Part shown: piece by piece, positions 36,856 to 46,962 of the stretch | How the letters are laid out: each line of letters opens with the position of its first letter | Numbering within the stretch: the first letter of the stretch is position 1 | Assembly: GCF_002869745.1 (NCBI RefSeq) | Contig: NZ_PNOS01000025.1 | Coordinates: 1 to 64,000, forward strand | DNA length: 64,000 nucleotides | Source of the DNA: Oceaniglobus roseus | GTDB lineage: Bacteria; Pseudomonadota; Alphaproteobacteria; Rhodobacterales; Rhodobacteraceae | Direction: 5' to 3' | Notes under the pieces: generated by a model | Databases searched by the model: none | What the model was told of the DNA's origin: nothing | What the model saw: only the letters and a program-made list of their open reading frames with translations | Position numbers and translations under genes: made by a program

Positions 36856-38996
36856 GCGGGTTCGACCTGGTCTTCGTGGTCGACTGGTCGGCCAGCGCCG
36901 TACCATCGCCCGAACGCCCCTCCGCCGATGCGATCTGGTTGGCCCGCGCCGAGCGCGACGGGTGCACGACCTTCTACTTCCGCACCCGCGCCGCCTGCAT
37001 GGCCTGGCTCGAAGACGCCTTCACCGAGGCACGCAGGCGTGACCAGCGGGTTCTGGCCGGGTTCGACTTCCCCTTCGGCTATCCGAGGGGGTTCGCCGAG
37101 CGGGTCACAGGTTCGCGCGATCCGCTGGCGCTCTGGGACTGGCTGGCGCGGGCGATCGAGGACCGCGAGGACAATTCGAACAACCGGTTCGAGGTGGCCG
37201 CAGCCCTCAATGCCATGTTTCCCGACCATCTGCCGTTCTGGGGGCGGCCGGCCCACCTGGACCTGCCCGACCTGTCGCCGAGGAAGGACCGGGCGCATTA
37301 CGATGAACGGCTCGCCGAGCGCCGGGCGATCGAAACGGTGATCCCGCGCGCCCAGCCCTGCTGGAAACTCTATACCACCGGCTCGGTCGGATCGCAGGCG
37401 TTGCTGGGCATCGCCCGGCTCAACGGGTTGCGCGCCCGGTTCGCGGGCGACCTCTCCGTCTGGCCGTTCGAGAAACCCCACGCTCCGATCGTCTTGGCCG
37501 AGATCTATCCCTCGCTCCTGAGCGCCGAGGTTCGGGCCGCCACCGGCGAGAACGACATCAAGGACGAGGTGCAGGTGCGCCTCCTTGCCCGACGCCTGAA
37601 GGCGCTGTCGGACACCTCGGGTCTGGCGGACCTCTTCGATGCGCCCGACATTGCCAGCGAGGAAGCCTGGATGCTGGGCGTGGGCCGGAGCGGTCCCGCT
37701 CTCGGCAAGGCCGACAGTGGAGGACCCGCAGTCGAAGCCGTGTCGCCGCTGCCGCGGCTGGCCAACGACTGCTTCGCCCTGCCGCCGGGTATCCGCTGGA
37801 CGCCAGTGAACGAGGCCCTGGCGCTTTTGCGGGAACGGCTCGTCCCGGTCGTCGGGACCGAAACCCTGCCGCTGGAGCGGGCCGACGGCCGCATCCTCGC
37901 CGCGGACCTGGCCGCGAGGCGGGCCAATCCGCCGGGCGCGAATGCCGCGGTCGACGGCTATGGCTTCACCCATGCCAGCCTCGCCCCCGGCGCGCAGGAC
38001 CTGCCGCTGGCCGCGGGCCGGGCGGCGGCCGGGGGACCCTTCGCGGGCACCGTGCCGCCGGGCCATGCGCTGCGGATCCTGACCGGCGCGCTGCTGCCCG
38101 AGGGCGTCGATACCGTGGTGCTTCAGGAAGATTGCGAGGTGTCCGGGGGCCGCGTCCGCTTCGCCGCGCTGCCGAAACCGGGCGCCAACACCCGCCGCGC
38201 GGGCGAGGACGTAGCCGCCGGCGCGGCGGTCCTGGGCGTCGGCCACAGGTTGCGGCCCCCCGACCTCGCGCTGCTGGCGGCGGTGGGCCATGCCGCGGTG
38301 CCGGTCTTCCGCCCGCTCCGGGTCGGCGTCCTGTCCACGGGGGACGAGCTTGCCCCGCCGGGCAGCACGCAGGATGCGGCGCGCACCTACGATGCGAACC
38401 GGCCGATGCTGCTGGCCCTGGCCGCCCGCTGGGGCTGCACGGCGGTTGACCTCGGCCATGTCGGCGACGACCGGGCGGCGCTGCGCGACCGCCTCGACCA
38501 TGCCGCGCGCGCGGCGGACGTGGTGCTGACCTCCGGCGGCGCCTCGGCGGGAGACGAGGACCACGTCTCGGCGCTGCTGAAGGAGACGGGATCGCTCACA
38601 TCCTGGCGGATCGCGCTGAAGCCGGGACGGCCCCTGGCGCTCGGTCTCTGGGAGGGGTGCCCGGTCTTCGGCCTGCCGGGCAACCCGGTGGCGGCGCTGG
38701 TCTGCGCGCTGGTCTTCGCGCGGCCCGCGCTCTCGGTTCTCGGCGGCGGCGCCTGGAACGCGCCTGCGGGCTTCGAGGTTCCGGCGGATTTCGAGAAGCG
38801 CAAGAAGGCGGGCCGGCGCGAATACCTGCGCGCCCGGCTGGTCGTGGGTCGGGCGGCGGTCTTTGCCTCGGAGGGGTCCGGGCGGATCTCGGGACTGTCC
38901 TGGGCCGAGGGGCTGGTGGAACTGCCGGAAGAGGCAATGACCGTCCGCCCGGGCGATCCCGTGCGCTTCCTGCCCTACGCGGCATTCGGCATCTGA
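36852..38996 (+). CDS. moeA: MoeA molybdopterin molybdenumtransferase with a fused N-terminal domain
   Basis: 714 residues from GTG 36852, nearly twice the ~400 of MoeA. Residues about 305-714 are MoeA: WTPVNEALALLRERLVPV, ANAAVDGYGF, LRILTGALLPEGVDTVV, VGVLSTGDEL, TSGGASAGDEDHV and GLPGNPVAALV. MoeA inserts molybdate into adenylylated molybdopterin. Residues 1-~300 are a separate domain with FVVDWSASAVPSPERPSAD (Asp11), LAGFDFPFGYPRGF and VLAEIYPS; the acidic strand pattern suggests a DUF429-like RNase H fold, function unknown. The reading frame is continuous through the junction and the GTGA overlap with mobB supports this start. Confidence 0.88.
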   Translation: MSGFDLVFVVDWSASAVPSPERPSADAIWLARAERDGCTTFYFRTRAACMAWLEDAFTEARRRDQRVLAGFDFPFGYPRGFAERVTGSRDPLALWDWLARAIEDREDNSNNRFEVAAALNAMFPDHLPFWGRPAHLDLPDLSPRKDRAHYDERLAERRAIETVIPRAQPCWKLYTTGSVGSQALLGIARLNGLRARFAGDLSVWPFEKPHAPIVLAEIYPSLLSAEVRAATGENDIKDEVQVRLLARRLKALSDTSGLADLFDAPDIASEEAWMLGVGRSGPALGKADSGGPAVEAVSPLPRLANDCFALPPGIRWTPVNEALALLRERLVPVVGTETLPLERADGRILAADLAARRANPPGANAAVDGYGFTHASLAPGAQDLPLAAGRAAAGGPFAGTVPPGHALRILTGALLPEGVDTVVLQEDCEVSGGRVRFAALPKPGANTRRAGEDVAAGAAVLGVGHRLRPPDLALLAAVGHAAVPVFRPLRVGVLSTGDELAPPGSTQDAARTYDANRPMLLALAARWGCTAVDLGHVGDDRAALRDRLDHAARAADVVLTSGGASAGDEDHVSALLKETGSLTSWRIALKPGRPLALGLWEGCPVFGLPGNPVAALVCALVFARPALSVLGGGAWNAPAGFEVPADFEKRKKAGRREYLRARLVVGRAAVFASEGSGRISGLSWAEGLVELPEEAMTVRPGDPVRFLPYAAFGI

Positions 38997-39038
38997 GACG
39001 GCTGGTGTCCCGTGTGGCGGACGGTTGGGGCGGTGCCA

Positions 39039-39080
39039 GTTTCCTTGAGGAAACCGGACCATTTTCCTGAAGGAAAATGG
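39039..39080. repeat. Paired-palindrome element, copy 1
   Basis: Two adjacent hairpins: GTTTCCTTGAGGAAAC (39039-39054) and CCATTTTCCTGAAGGAAAAT (39059-39078, completed by GG to 39080, perfect 10-bp arms). They are separated by CGGA. Lies 42 bases after moeA. Confidence 0.8.
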
Positions 39081-39143
39081 GGGCGCCCTGCGGGCCGCGT
39101 CGGTCTCCGGATTGGCGCGAAAGGCCGGTCGTGAGGCGGTGAT

Positions 39144-39188
39144 CCGGATTCCTCGAGGAAACCGGTCCATTTTCCTCGAGGAAAATGG
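39144..39188. repeat. Paired-palindrome element, copy 2
   Basis: First palindrome CCGGATTCCTCGAGGAAACC plus GG (39144-39165, one mismatch), then a perfect 22-base palindrome centred on CTCGAG (39167-39188, arms CCATTTTCCTC/GAGGAAAATGG). Same order and linker type as copy 1, 105 bases away. Confidence 0.8.
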
Positions 39189-39227
39189 CGCCCCGCTGCC
39201 CGCGCGCGGGAGGGGGCCGAAGGCTGG

Positions 39228-39272
39228 ACGCCTCCGGCGGGAGTATTTTCACAAAGAAGAAGCCGGGGGCCG
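39228..39272 (+). repeat. Dispersed intergenic repeat, subtype 2, copy e
   Basis: GACGCCTCCGGCGGGAGTAT then TTTCACAAAGAAGAAGCCGG. Same orientation as moeA upstream; lies just before the 3' end of the convergent decarboxylase gene. Core hairpin CTCC/GGAG followed by TATTTT could act as a terminator. Confidence 0.8.
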
Positions 39273-39279
39273 GTGCAGG

Positions 39280-41565
39280 TCAGCCTGCCACGCAGTCGGC
39301 GAAGAAGTGGAGGCTGCCGTCCTCCGCCGTCTCCTGCACGAGGCCGTGGATGTCGGTTTCGAAGCCGGGGCATTCGCGGGCGAAGGCGCGGTTGAACTTC
39401 AGGTATTCCACGATCTTGCGGTTGAACACCTCGCCCGGGATCAGGAGCGGGATGCCCGGCGGATAGGGGGTGACGAGGGAGGTGGTGATCCGCCCTTCCA
39501 GATCGTCGATGGCCACCCGTTCGGTCGTGCGCCGCGCGATGTGGGCATAGGCGTCGGTGGGCTTCATCGCCGGGGTGAGGTCGCTGAGGTACATCTCGGT
39601 CGAGAGACGCGCGACGTCGTACTTGGCATAGAGCCGGTGGACGTGGTCGCAGAGGTCGCGCAGGCCCATGCCTTCGTAGCGTGGCTGGCTGGCGCAGAAC
39701 TCGGGCATGCTGCGCCACATCGGCTGGTTCTTGGCGTAGTCGTCCTTGAACTGCTGGAGCGCGGTCAGGAGCGTGTTCCAACGGCCCTTGGTGATGCCGA
39801 TGGTGAACATGATGAAGAAGCTGTAGAGGCCCGTCTTTTCCACCACCACGCCGTGCTCGGCGAGGTACTTGGTGACGATGGAGGCGGGGATGCCCGACTC
39901 CTCGAACCGGCCGTCGAGGTTCAGACCCGGCGTCACGATGGTCGCCTTGATCGGGTCGAGCATGTTGAAGCCCGGCGCCATGTCGCCGAAGCCGTGCCAG
40001 CTGTCCTCGCCGTCGCGCTGCACGCCCTCGCTGTCGGTGCGGCGCAGGACCCAGTCCCTGGCGCGGCCGATCCCTTCCTCCTCCAGCGCCTCGGGGCCCC
40101 AGACCTGGAACCACCAGTCGTTGCCGAACTCGGCGTCGACCTTCCGCATGGCGCGGCGGAAATCCAGCGCCTCGGCGATGCTCTCCTCGACGAGCGCGGT
40201 GCCGCCCGGCGGCTCCATCATCGCCGCCGCCACGTCGCAGCTCGCGATGATCGAGTACTGGGGCGAGGTCGAGGTGTGCATCAGGTAGGCTTCGTTGAAC
40301 AGGTGCCGGTCGAGCCTGGTGTCCTGGCTGTCCTGCACCAGCACGTGGCTGGCCTGGCTGATCCCCGCGAGGAGCTTGTGGATCGACTGGGTGGCGTAGG
40401 TGACCGAGTGCTGCGGGCGCGCGCGCTTGCGGCCCATGGCGTGGTAGCCGCCGTAGAAGGGATGGAAGGCGGCGTGGGGCAGCCAGGCCTCGTCGAAGTG
40501 CAGGTTCTCGACGTAGCCGTCGAGCAGCGTCTTGATCTCCTCGGTGTTGTAGAGGACGCCGTCGTAGGTCGACTGGGTCAGGGTCATGATCCGGGGCTTG
40601 ACCGTGTCGGCGTCGACGTCGGCGAGCAGCGGGTTGGCGCGGATCTTGGCCTTGATGCTGTCGATCTCGAACTCCGAGCGCGGGATCGGACCGATGATGC
40701 CGTAGTGGTTGCGCGTCGGCTTCAGGAAGACCGGGATCGCGCCGGTCATGATGATCGAGTGCAGGATCGACTTGTGGCAGTTGCGGTCCACCACCACCAC
40801 GTCGCCCGGCGCCACGGTGTGGTGCCAGACCATCTTGTTGGAGGTCGAGGTGCCGTTCGTCACGAAGAAGCAGTGGTCGGCGTTGAAGATCCTTGCCGCG
40901 TTCCGCTCTGACGCTCCGATGGCGCCGTTGTGGTCCAGGAGTTGTCCCAGTTCCTCGACCGAGTTGCAGACGTCGGCCCTCAGCATGTTCTCGCCGTAGA
41001 ACTGGTGGTACATCTGGCCGATCGGCGATTTCAGGAAGGCGACGCCGCCGGAATGGCCGGGGCAGTGCCAGGAATAGGAGCCGTCCTCGGCGTAATCCAG
41101 CAGCGCGCGGAAGAACGGCGGCTGGATGCCTTCGAGATAGCTCTTGGCCTCGCGGATGATGTGCTTGGCGACGAATTCCGGCGTGTCCTCGAACATGTGG
41201 ATGAAGCCGTGCAGCTCGCGCAGGATGTCGTTCGGCAGGTGGCGGCTCGTCTTCGTCTCGCCGTAGATGTAGATCGGCACGTCGGCGTTCTTCCAGCGCA
41301 CCTCCTCGATGAAGCTCCGGAGGTTGACCACGGCCGGGTCGAGGTCGGGACCCGGCGTGAACTCCTCGTCGTCGATGGAGAGCACGAAGGCCGAGGCACG
41401 GGACTGCTGCTGGGCGAACTGCGACAGGTCGCCGTAGCTGGTGACGCCCAGCACCTCGAAGCCCTCGTCCTCGATGGCCTTGGCCATGGCGCGGATGCCG
41501 AGGCCCGAGGAGTTCTCGGAGCGGAAGTCCTCGTCGATGATGACGATGGGAAAGCGGAATTTCAT
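39280..41565 (-). CDS. Orn/Lys/Arg decarboxylase (biodegradative arginine/lysine decarboxylase type)
   Basis: 761 residues, the length of the large fold-type I decarboxylases (AdiA 755). An N-terminal wing domain (FPIVIIDEDFRSENSSGLG) precedes the PLP domain with WHCPGHSGGVAFLKSP, VVVDRNCHKSILHS, the cofactor Asp in LHFDEAW and the PLP lysine in TQSIHKLLAGISQASH; the C-terminal domain has PYPPGIPLLIPGE. Makes a polyamine or agmatine/cadaverine and consumes a proton. Length and pattern lean to arginine decarboxylase, but substrate is not settled. ATG 41565 was chosen because the wing domain starts there. Confidence 0.87.
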   Translation of the reverse strand: MKFRFPIVIIDEDFRSENSSGLGIRAMAKAIEDEGFEVLGVTSYGDLSQFAQQQSRASAFVLSIDDEEFTPGPDLDPAVVNLRSFIEEVRWKNADVPIYIYGETKTSRHLPNDILRELHGFIHMFEDTPEFVAKHIIREAKSYLEGIQPPFFRALLDYAEDGSYSWHCPGHSGGVAFLKSPIGQMYHQFYGENMLRADVCNSVEELGQLLDHNGAIGASERNAARIFNADHCFFVTNGTSTSNKMVWHHTVAPGDVVVVDRNCHKSILHSIIMTGAIPVFLKPTRNHYGIIGPIPRSEFEIDSIKAKIRANPLLADVDADTVKPRIMTLTQSTYDGVLYNTEEIKTLLDGYVENLHFDEAWLPHAAFHPFYGGYHAMGRKRARPQHSVTYATQSIHKLLAGISQASHVLVQDSQDTRLDRHLFNEAYLMHTSTSPQYSIIASCDVAAAMMEPPGGTALVEESIAEALDFRRAMRKVDAEFGNDWWFQVWGPEALEEEGIGRARDWVLRRTDSEGVQRDGEDSWHGFGDMAPGFNMLDPIKATIVTPGLNLDGRFEESGIPASIVTKYLAEHGVVVEKTGLYSFFIMFTIGITKGRWNTLLTALQQFKDDYAKNQPMWRSMPEFCASQPRYEGMGLRDLCDHVHRLYAKYDVARLSTEMYLSDLTPAMKPTDAYAHIARRTTERVAIDDLEGRITTSLVTPYPPGIPLLIPGEVFNRKIVEYLKFNRAFARECPGFETDIHGLVQETAEDGSLHFFADCVAG

Positions 41566-41720
41566 GCTGGTCTCCGGCCTTGGCCCCGGGGGGCAGGGTT
41601 GCCTGGTCTGGTGTGCGCGATGAAGGCCCCGGGCAGCGGGGCGGCGCCGTTTCCCCCCGTATGTTTCCGGTGGCGGGGGCGGCGTCAAGGCGTGGCGGCG
41701 GTCAAATCCCGCGGCGCGGC

Positions 41721-42734
41721 TCAGTCGAAGGTGCCGGTCACGCGGCCGAGCAGCATGAAGGCGCGGGCGGTGCGGGTGTCGGTCAGGCCCGCGATTTCCG
41801 CGTCGTTCGCCGTCTTCTCGAACTCGGCGAAGGTGTGGTCGAACTTCCGCAGGAAATGGTGGGCGGCGTCGCGGAAGATCGTGTCCGAGCGCATCCGCGC
41901 GGCGGCGAGCGCGAGGGACGAGCGGTCGCGGATCCCGCCGAGGCTGGCCACGGTCCGGCCACGCTCGCCGTTTGCGAACTTCCTCCAGATCTCGGGGCGG
42001 GCGCGGTCGGGGCGCAGGTCGTCCATGTAGATGCCTTCCTGCGCCAGCAGCGTCAGGATGTCTTGCGCCGCCTGGATCAGCTGCGCGGCGCGGCGGTCCT
42101 GGAGGGCGCGGCGCAGGGCGCGGAAGCCTTCCTTGTCCTCGGGGCTTTCGGGGAACTGGAGGGCCGAGATGAAATCCTCGCTGTTCAGCGGCGGCGCCGT
42201 GTCCTCGGCCGCGGTGCCGAGGGCGAGGGAGGGCTGGTCGTCGCCCGAGGAGACCACGACCGGCCGGGTGTCGGGCGCGGGGCGTTCGGGCAGGTTGCGC
42301 ACCGAGATGAACATGGCCAGCGCGCTTTCGGTCTTCTTCTGCGCCTCGGCGATCTCGTTCAGCTTCTGGCTGACATCGGGCGAGGAGGCGCCGGCCGCCG
42401 CCTTCTGCTGGTTCAGGTAGGCGAGGCGCATGGCTTCGACGGCAACGTGCAGCCGTTCCGATTCCTCGCGCATGGTGCGGGCCGAGCGGACGACCGTGGC
42501 CGCGACCCAGATCAGGGCGACCGGCATGAACATGGCGAGGATGGTGACGACGAAGCGCAGCGAATCGGGCCCCTCTTCGGCGCTGCCGAACACCAGGAAC
42601 AGAACCGCCGTTGCGGCCAGCCAGAGCGCCGAGAGGGCGATGGCGATCACCTCGACATCGCCGAGGGCCGCGCCCCTGTCCTTGCGCTGGTACAGACCGA
42701 GGTCCGCGGGACGTTCTACAGGGGCTCCGGCCAT
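41721..42734 (-). CDS. Membrane protein of unknown function, two N-terminal helices
   Basis: 337 residues. Two transmembrane helices (VIAIALSALWLAATAVLFLV and FVVTILAMFMPVALIWVAAT) followed by a cytoplasmic or periplasmic helical/coiled-coil part (REESERLHVAVEAMRLAYL) and an acidic linker. The C-terminal ~150 residues (LTLLAQEGIYMDDLRPDRAR, WRKFANGERGRTVASLGGI) look well folded. I do not recognise a named family. RBS GAGAGGA 5 bases before ATG 42734. Downstream of greA on the same strand, 36 bases apart. Confidence 0.78.
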   Translation of the reverse strand: MAGAPVERPADLGLYQRKDRGAALGDVEVIAIALSALWLAATAVLFLVFGSAEEGPDSLRFVVTILAMFMPVALIWVAATVVRSARTMREESERLHVAVEAMRLAYLNQQKAAAGASSPDVSQKLNEIAEAQKKTESALAMFISVRNLPERPAPDTRPVVVSSGDDQPSLALGTAAEDTAPPLNSEDFISALQFPESPEDKEGFRALRRALQDRRAAQLIQAAQDILTLLAQEGIYMDDLRPDRARPEIWRKFANGERGRTVASLGGIRDRSSLALAAARMRSDTIFRDAAHHFLRKFDHTFAEFEKTANDAEIAGLTDTRTARAFMLLGRVTGTFD

Positions 42735-42769
42735 GTTCGTCCTCTCGGGGTCGTGCGGCGGCACGCCCG

Positions 42770-43240
42770 TCAGCTGTAGACGATCTTCAGGATCTCGTAG
42801 CTCTTCTCGCCGCCGGGGGTGCGCACCTCGACGCTGTCGCCTTCGTCCTTGCCGATCAGGGCGCGGGCCAGCGGCGACTTGATGTTCAGCTTGCCGTTCT
42901 CGAGGTTCGCCTCGGGCTCGCCGACGATCTGGTAGGTCTTCTCCTCGTCGGTGTCCTCGTCCACCAGGGTGACGCGGGCGCCGAACTTGATGTTGCCCGA
43001 CATCTTCGAGGTGTCGATCACGTCGGCAAGGGCGAGAATCCCCTCGATCTCCTTGATCCGGCCCTCGATGAACGACTGCTTCTCCTTGGCGGAGTGGTAC
43101 TCGGCGTTCTCCGACAGGTCGCCATGTTCGCGGGCCTCGGCGATGGCGCGGATGATCGCCGGCCGCTCGACGCTTTTCAGCGTCTTCAGCTCGGCGTTCA
43201 GGGCGTCCTGGCCGGACTTGGTCAGCGGAATCTTGTCCAT
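42770..43240 (-). CDS. greA: Transcription elongation factor GreA
   Basis: 156 residues, normal length. An N-terminal coiled coil ([38 protein letters not shown] with the acidic tip) and a C-terminal FKBP-like domain ([38 protein letters not shown]). It stimulates RNA cleavage by backtracked RNA polymerase. Divergent from ETF-QO across 242 bases with no other feature seen. Confidence 0.96.
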   Translation of the reverse strand: MDKIPLTKSGQDALNAELKTLKSVERPAIIRAIAEAREHGDLSENAEYHSAKEKQSFIEGRIKEIEGILALADVIDTSKMSGNIKFGARVTLVDEDTDEEKTYQIVGEPEANLENGKLNIKSPLARALIGKDEGDSVEVRTPGGEKSYEILKIVYS

Positions 43241-43482
43241 GATGGCTAGGGTCTCGGTTCGGGCCTCGGGAAAGTATCATGCTGTTTGTCCAATCCACGG
43301 GAGCAAAGTCAAGTCCCGCGGCGGCCGCCCCGGAGGCGGCGGCGCAATTCGCCGCCTGCGCGCTCGCGCCGCGGCCCTCTGCCGCCGCGGGACGCCCGGT
43401 CGCAATTGACCCTGTGCCGCGGCTCTGCATAGTCGTGCCGGACCGGCCCTCGGGGCCACCGGAATTGCAGGAGGAGCACGCC

Positions 43483-45135
43483 ATGACCGAACACGCCCGG
43501 GAGTCCATGGAATACGACGTGGTGATCGTCGGGGCGGGACCGGCGGGGTTGTCGGCGGCGATCCGCCTGAAGCAGCTCGACGCCGACCTGAACGTCGTCG
43601 TGCTGGAGAAGGGCTCGGAAGTCGGCGCGCACATCCTGTCGGGCGCGGTGCTGGATCCTTGCGGCCTCGACGCGCTGCTGCCGGACTGGCGCGACATGGG
43701 CGCGCCGATCACCGTGCCGGTGAAGGAGGACAACTTCTACCTTCTGGGCGAGGGCGGGAAGGTCAGGATCCCGAACGTCCTGATGCCGAAGCTGATGAAC
43801 AACCACGGCAACTACATCGTGTCGATGGGCAACGTCTGCCGATGGATGGCCGAACAGGCCGAGGCGCTGGGGGTCGAGATCTTCCCGGGCATGTCCTGCT
43901 CCGAACTCGTCTACGGCGAGAACGGCGAGGTGAAGGGCGTGGTCGCGGGCGAATTCGGCCGCAACCCCGACGGCACCGAGGGGCCGGGCTATGAGCCGGG
44001 CATGGAGCTGCACGGCAAGTACGTGTTCCTCGGCGAAGGCGTGCGCGGATCGCTTTCGAAGCAGGTGATCGCGAAGTACGACCTGGCGGCGAAGAGCGAC
44101 GTGCAGAAGTACGGCCTCGGCATGAAGGAGATCTGGGAGATCGACCCGGCCAGGCACCGCGCGGGCACCGTGACCCACACGATGGGCTGGCCGCTCGGCA
44201 GCAACGCCGGGGGCGGGTCGTTCATCTATCACCTGGACAACAACCAGGTCTACGTCGGCTTCGTCGTCCACCTGAACTACGAGAATCCCTATGTCTTCCC
44301 GTACATGGAGTTCCAGCGGTTCAAGCATCACCCGATGGTGGCCGAGCTGCTGAAGGGCGGCAAGCGCGTGGCCTACGGGGCGCGGGCGATCAGCGAGGGC
44401 GGCTTCCAGTCGATCCCGCAGACGGCGTTCCCGGGTGGCGCGCTGCTCGGCTGCTCGGCGGGGCTGGTCAACGTGCCGCGGATCAAGGGCAACCACAACG
44501 CGATGCTCTCGGGCAAGCTGGCAGCCGAGAAGGCGTTCGAGGCGATCGGCGCGGGCCGCGCTGGCGACGTGCTGGAGGATTACGACCGCGACCTTCGCAA
44601 GGGCCCCATCGGGGAGGATCTGCGCAAGGTGAAGAACGTCAAGCCGCTCTGGTCGCGCTTCGGCCTCACCGCGTCGCTGGCCGTCGGCGGGTTCGACATG
44701 TGGTGCCAGCAGATCTTCGGCGGATCGTTCCTCGGCACGCTGAAGCACGGCAAGTCCGATGCCGAGGCGACGCGGAAGCATTACGCCTACCAGCCGATCG
44801 ACTATCCCAAACCCGACGGCACGCTGTCCTTCGACCGTCTGACCAACGTCAGCTTCTCCTTCACCAACCACGAGGAGAACCAGCCTGCCCACCTGAAGCT
44901 GAAGGATCCCGAGATCCCGGTGGACGTGAACCTGCCGGAATACGCCGGCCCCTCGGCAAGGTATTGCCCGGCCGGTGTCTACGAGTTCGTGAAGGAGGAG
45001 GGGAAGCGCGCGCGCTTCGTCATCAACTTCCAGAACTGCGTCCACTGCAAGACCTGCGACATCAAGGACCCGAGCCAGAACATCGTCTGGACGGTGCCCC
45101 AAGGCGGCGACGGGCCGAACTATCCCAACATGTAA
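43483..45135 (+). CDS. Electron transfer flavoprotein-ubiquinone oxidoreductase (ETF-QO)
   Basis: 550 residues, family length. Feeds electrons from acyl-CoA and amino acid dehydrogenases, via ETF, into ubiquinone. FAD Rossmann motif VVIVGAGPAGLSAAIRL, the quinone-site region SLSKQVIAKYDL, PRIKGNHNAMLSGKLAAE, and the C-terminal 4Fe-4S cluster cysteines in ARYCPAG and NCVHCKTCDIKDP. GAGGAG 7 bases upstream of ATG 43483. It would serve the leucine-degradation pathway encoded at 13.6-19.7 kb. Confidence 0.96.
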   Translation: MTEHARESMEYDVVIVGAGPAGLSAAIRLKQLDADLNVVVLEKGSEVGAHILSGAVLDPCGLDALLPDWRDMGAPITVPVKEDNFYLLGEGGKVRIPNVLMPKLMNNHGNYIVSMGNVCRWMAEQAEALGVEIFPGMSCSELVYGENGEVKGVVAGEFGRNPDGTEGPGYEPGMELHGKYVFLGEGVRGSLSKQVIAKYDLAAKSDVQKYGLGMKEIWEIDPARHRAGTVTHTMGWPLGSNAGGGSFIYHLDNNQVYVGFVVHLNYENPYVFPYMEFQRFKHHPMVAELLKGGKRVAYGARAISEGGFQSIPQTAFPGGALLGCSAGLVNVPRIKGNHNAMLSGKLAAEKAFEAIGAGRAGDVLEDYDRDLRKGPIGEDLRKVKNVKPLWSRFGLTASLAVGGFDMWCQQIFGGSFLGTLKHGKSDAEATRKHYAYQPIDYPKPDGTLSFDRLTNVSFSFTNHEENQPAHLKLKDPEIPVDVNLPEYAGPSARYCPAGVYEFVKEEGKRARFVINFQNCVHCKTCDIKDPSQNIVWTVPQGGDGPNYPNM

Positions 45136-45145
45136 CGCTTGCGTC

Positions 45146-45170
45146 AGGCCCGCCGCCCGGCGGGCCTCTT
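45146..45170 (+). terminator. Terminator after ETF-QO
   Basis: Perfect 10-bp stem AGGCCCGCCG / CGGCGGGCCT with a minimal CC centre, followed by CTT, 10 bases after the stop. Confidence 0.7.
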
Positions 45171-45237
45171 CGCATGGACAGGCGCGGCAGGGCGGTCTAG
45201 ATTCCCGCAAACCGGATCAAGCGACAGGATCGCCACC

Positions 45238-46962
45238 ATGCCCCATCGTACCACGCTCCGACTGCTCGCCGCCTCGGCCCTGGCGCTGCTGCCCTTGTCG
45301 GCAACTGCACAGGACCAGACGCCGGTGAACGCCGGGGCCTACTTGGCGGCGCGGCACGCGACGGTGGCGAACGATTTCCAGGCGGCGTCGATGTATTACG
45401 CGCAGGCGCTGGCGCGGGATCCGAAGAACCCCGCGATCCTCGAATTCGCGACCTCGGCCTATGTCAGCCTCGGCGATGTCGAACGCGCCGTGACCGTCGC
45501 CCGGCAGATGGTGCAGCTTGGCCTCGACAACCAGATCGCCAACCTGGTGCTGATCGGCGACGCCGCGAAGCAGGAGGAATGGCGCGACATCCTCGACGAC
45601 CTGGATGCCGGGCAATCGGTGGGGCCGCTGTTCGACGGGCTGATCAAGGCCTGGGCGCTGATCGGCGACGGCCAGCGCGACGCGGCGCTGAAGCAGTTCG
45701 ACCTCGTGACCGAGACGCAGGGTGTCCGCGCCTTCGGGCTCTACCACAAGGCGCTGGCCCTGGCCTCGCTCGGCGATTACGAGGCGGCCGAGGCGGTGCT
45801 GAGCGATCCGGCCGAGGGGGGCCTGCGCCTTGCGCGCCGCGGCCTCGTCGCCCGCGCCGAGATCCTGAGCCAGCTCGGCCGCAACGACGACGCACTCACC
45901 TTCCTGCGCGAGGCCTTCGGGCCGGAGACCGACCGCGCGCTCGACCAGATCCTGGCCATGCTCGAGGCGGGCGAGACGCTGCCCTTCGACGTGACCCCCA
46001 CCGCCAAGGACGGCGTGGCCGAGGTCTATTTCTCGATCGCCAACGCGCTGCGCGGCGATGCCTCCGAAGCCTACACGCTGCTCTATGCGCGCATGGCAGG
46101 CTACATGCGCCCCGGCAGCGTCGATACCGAGCTTCTGACGGCCGGGATGCTCGACGCGCTCGGCCGGTTCGACCTGGCGATCGACTCCTATGGCGCGATC
46201 CCGGAGAGCGATCCCGCCTGGGACGCCGCCCAGCTGGGCCGCAGCCAGGCGATGCGCCGGGCGGGCGACATCGACGGCGCCATCGACGTGCTGAAGGGAC
46301 TGGCCGCGGAGCGCCCGGAACTGGCGGTGATCCAGGTCACGCTGGGCGATGCCCTGCGCGAGGCCAACCGCTTCGGCGAGGCGGTGAGCGCCTATGACAA
46401 GGCCATCGCCCTGTTCCCCGAGGAGGAGCCGGGCCAGTGGGTCGTCTATTTCGCCCGCGCCATCAGCCACGAACGGCAGGACCAGTGGGACCAGGCCGAG
46501 GCCGACTTCCAGAAGGCGCTGGAGCTGAACCCCGACCAGCCGCAGGTGCTGAACTATCTCGGCTATTCCTGGGTCGAGCAGCGGCGCAACCTCGACCAGG
46601 CGCTCGGCATGATCGAGAAGGCGGCGCAGGCCGTGCCCGACAGCGGCGCCATCGCCGACAGCCTGGGCTGGGCGCTCTACCGTCTCGGCCGCTACGAGGA
46701 AGCGGTGGAGCCGATGGAGAACGCGGTGGAACTGATGCCGGTGGACGCGGTGGTGAACGATCACCTCGGAGATGTCTACTGGGCCGTCGGGCGCGAGCTG
46801 GAGGCGCGGTTCCAGTGGAAGCGCGCCCTGTCCTTCGTGGACGAGAAGGACCCCAACAACGAGGCCGACCCCGAGCGCATCCGCCGCAAGCTGGAAGTCG
46901 GGCTCGACACCGTGCTGAAGGAAGAGGGGGCGGAGCCGCTGAAGGTTGCCCATGACGGCTGA
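45238..46962 (+). CDS. Secreted TPR-repeat protein
   Basis: 574 residues. Signal peptide ([19 protein letters not shown]). Tetratricopeptide repeats cover most of the rest, clearest at [20 protein letters not shown]-type N-terminal repeats and at the C-terminal [40 protein letters not shown] and [15 protein letters not shown] periplasmic scaffold, probably for envelope or protein complexes; partner unknown. ATG 45238 starts the signal peptide. Overlaps ispE by 11 bases. Confidence 0.88.
   Translation: MPHRTTLRLLAASALALLPLSATAQDQTPVNAGAYLAARHATVANDFQAASMYYAQALARDPKNPAILEFATSAYVSLGDVERAVTVARQMVQLGLDNQIANLVLIGDAAKQEEWRDILDDLDAGQSVGPLFDGLIKAWALIGDGQRDAALKQFDLVTETQGVRAFGLYHKALALASLGDYEAAEAVLSDPAEGGLRLARRGLVARAEILSQLGRNDDALTFLREAFGPETDRALDQILAMLEAGETLPFDVTPTAKDGVAEVYFSIANALRGDASEAYTLLYARMAGYMRPGSVDTELLTAGMLDALGRFDLAIDSYGAIPESDPAWDAAQLGRSQAMRRAGDIDGAIDVLKGLAAERPELAVIQVTLGDALREANRFGEAVSAYDKAIALFPEEEPGQWVVYFARAISHERQDQWDQAEADFQKALELNPDQPQVLNYLGYSWVEQRRNLDQALGMIEKAAQAVPDSGAIADSLGWALYRLGRYEEAVEPMENAVELMPVDAVVNDHLGDVYWAVGRELEARFQWKRALSFVDEKDPNNEADPERIRRKLEVGLDTVLKEEGAEPLKVAHDG

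Noticed and set aside
39280-41688. Upstream extension of the decarboxylase to 41688
   Set aside because: The extra 41 residues are Pro/Arg-rich; the wing domain starts at Met 41565 as in homologues.
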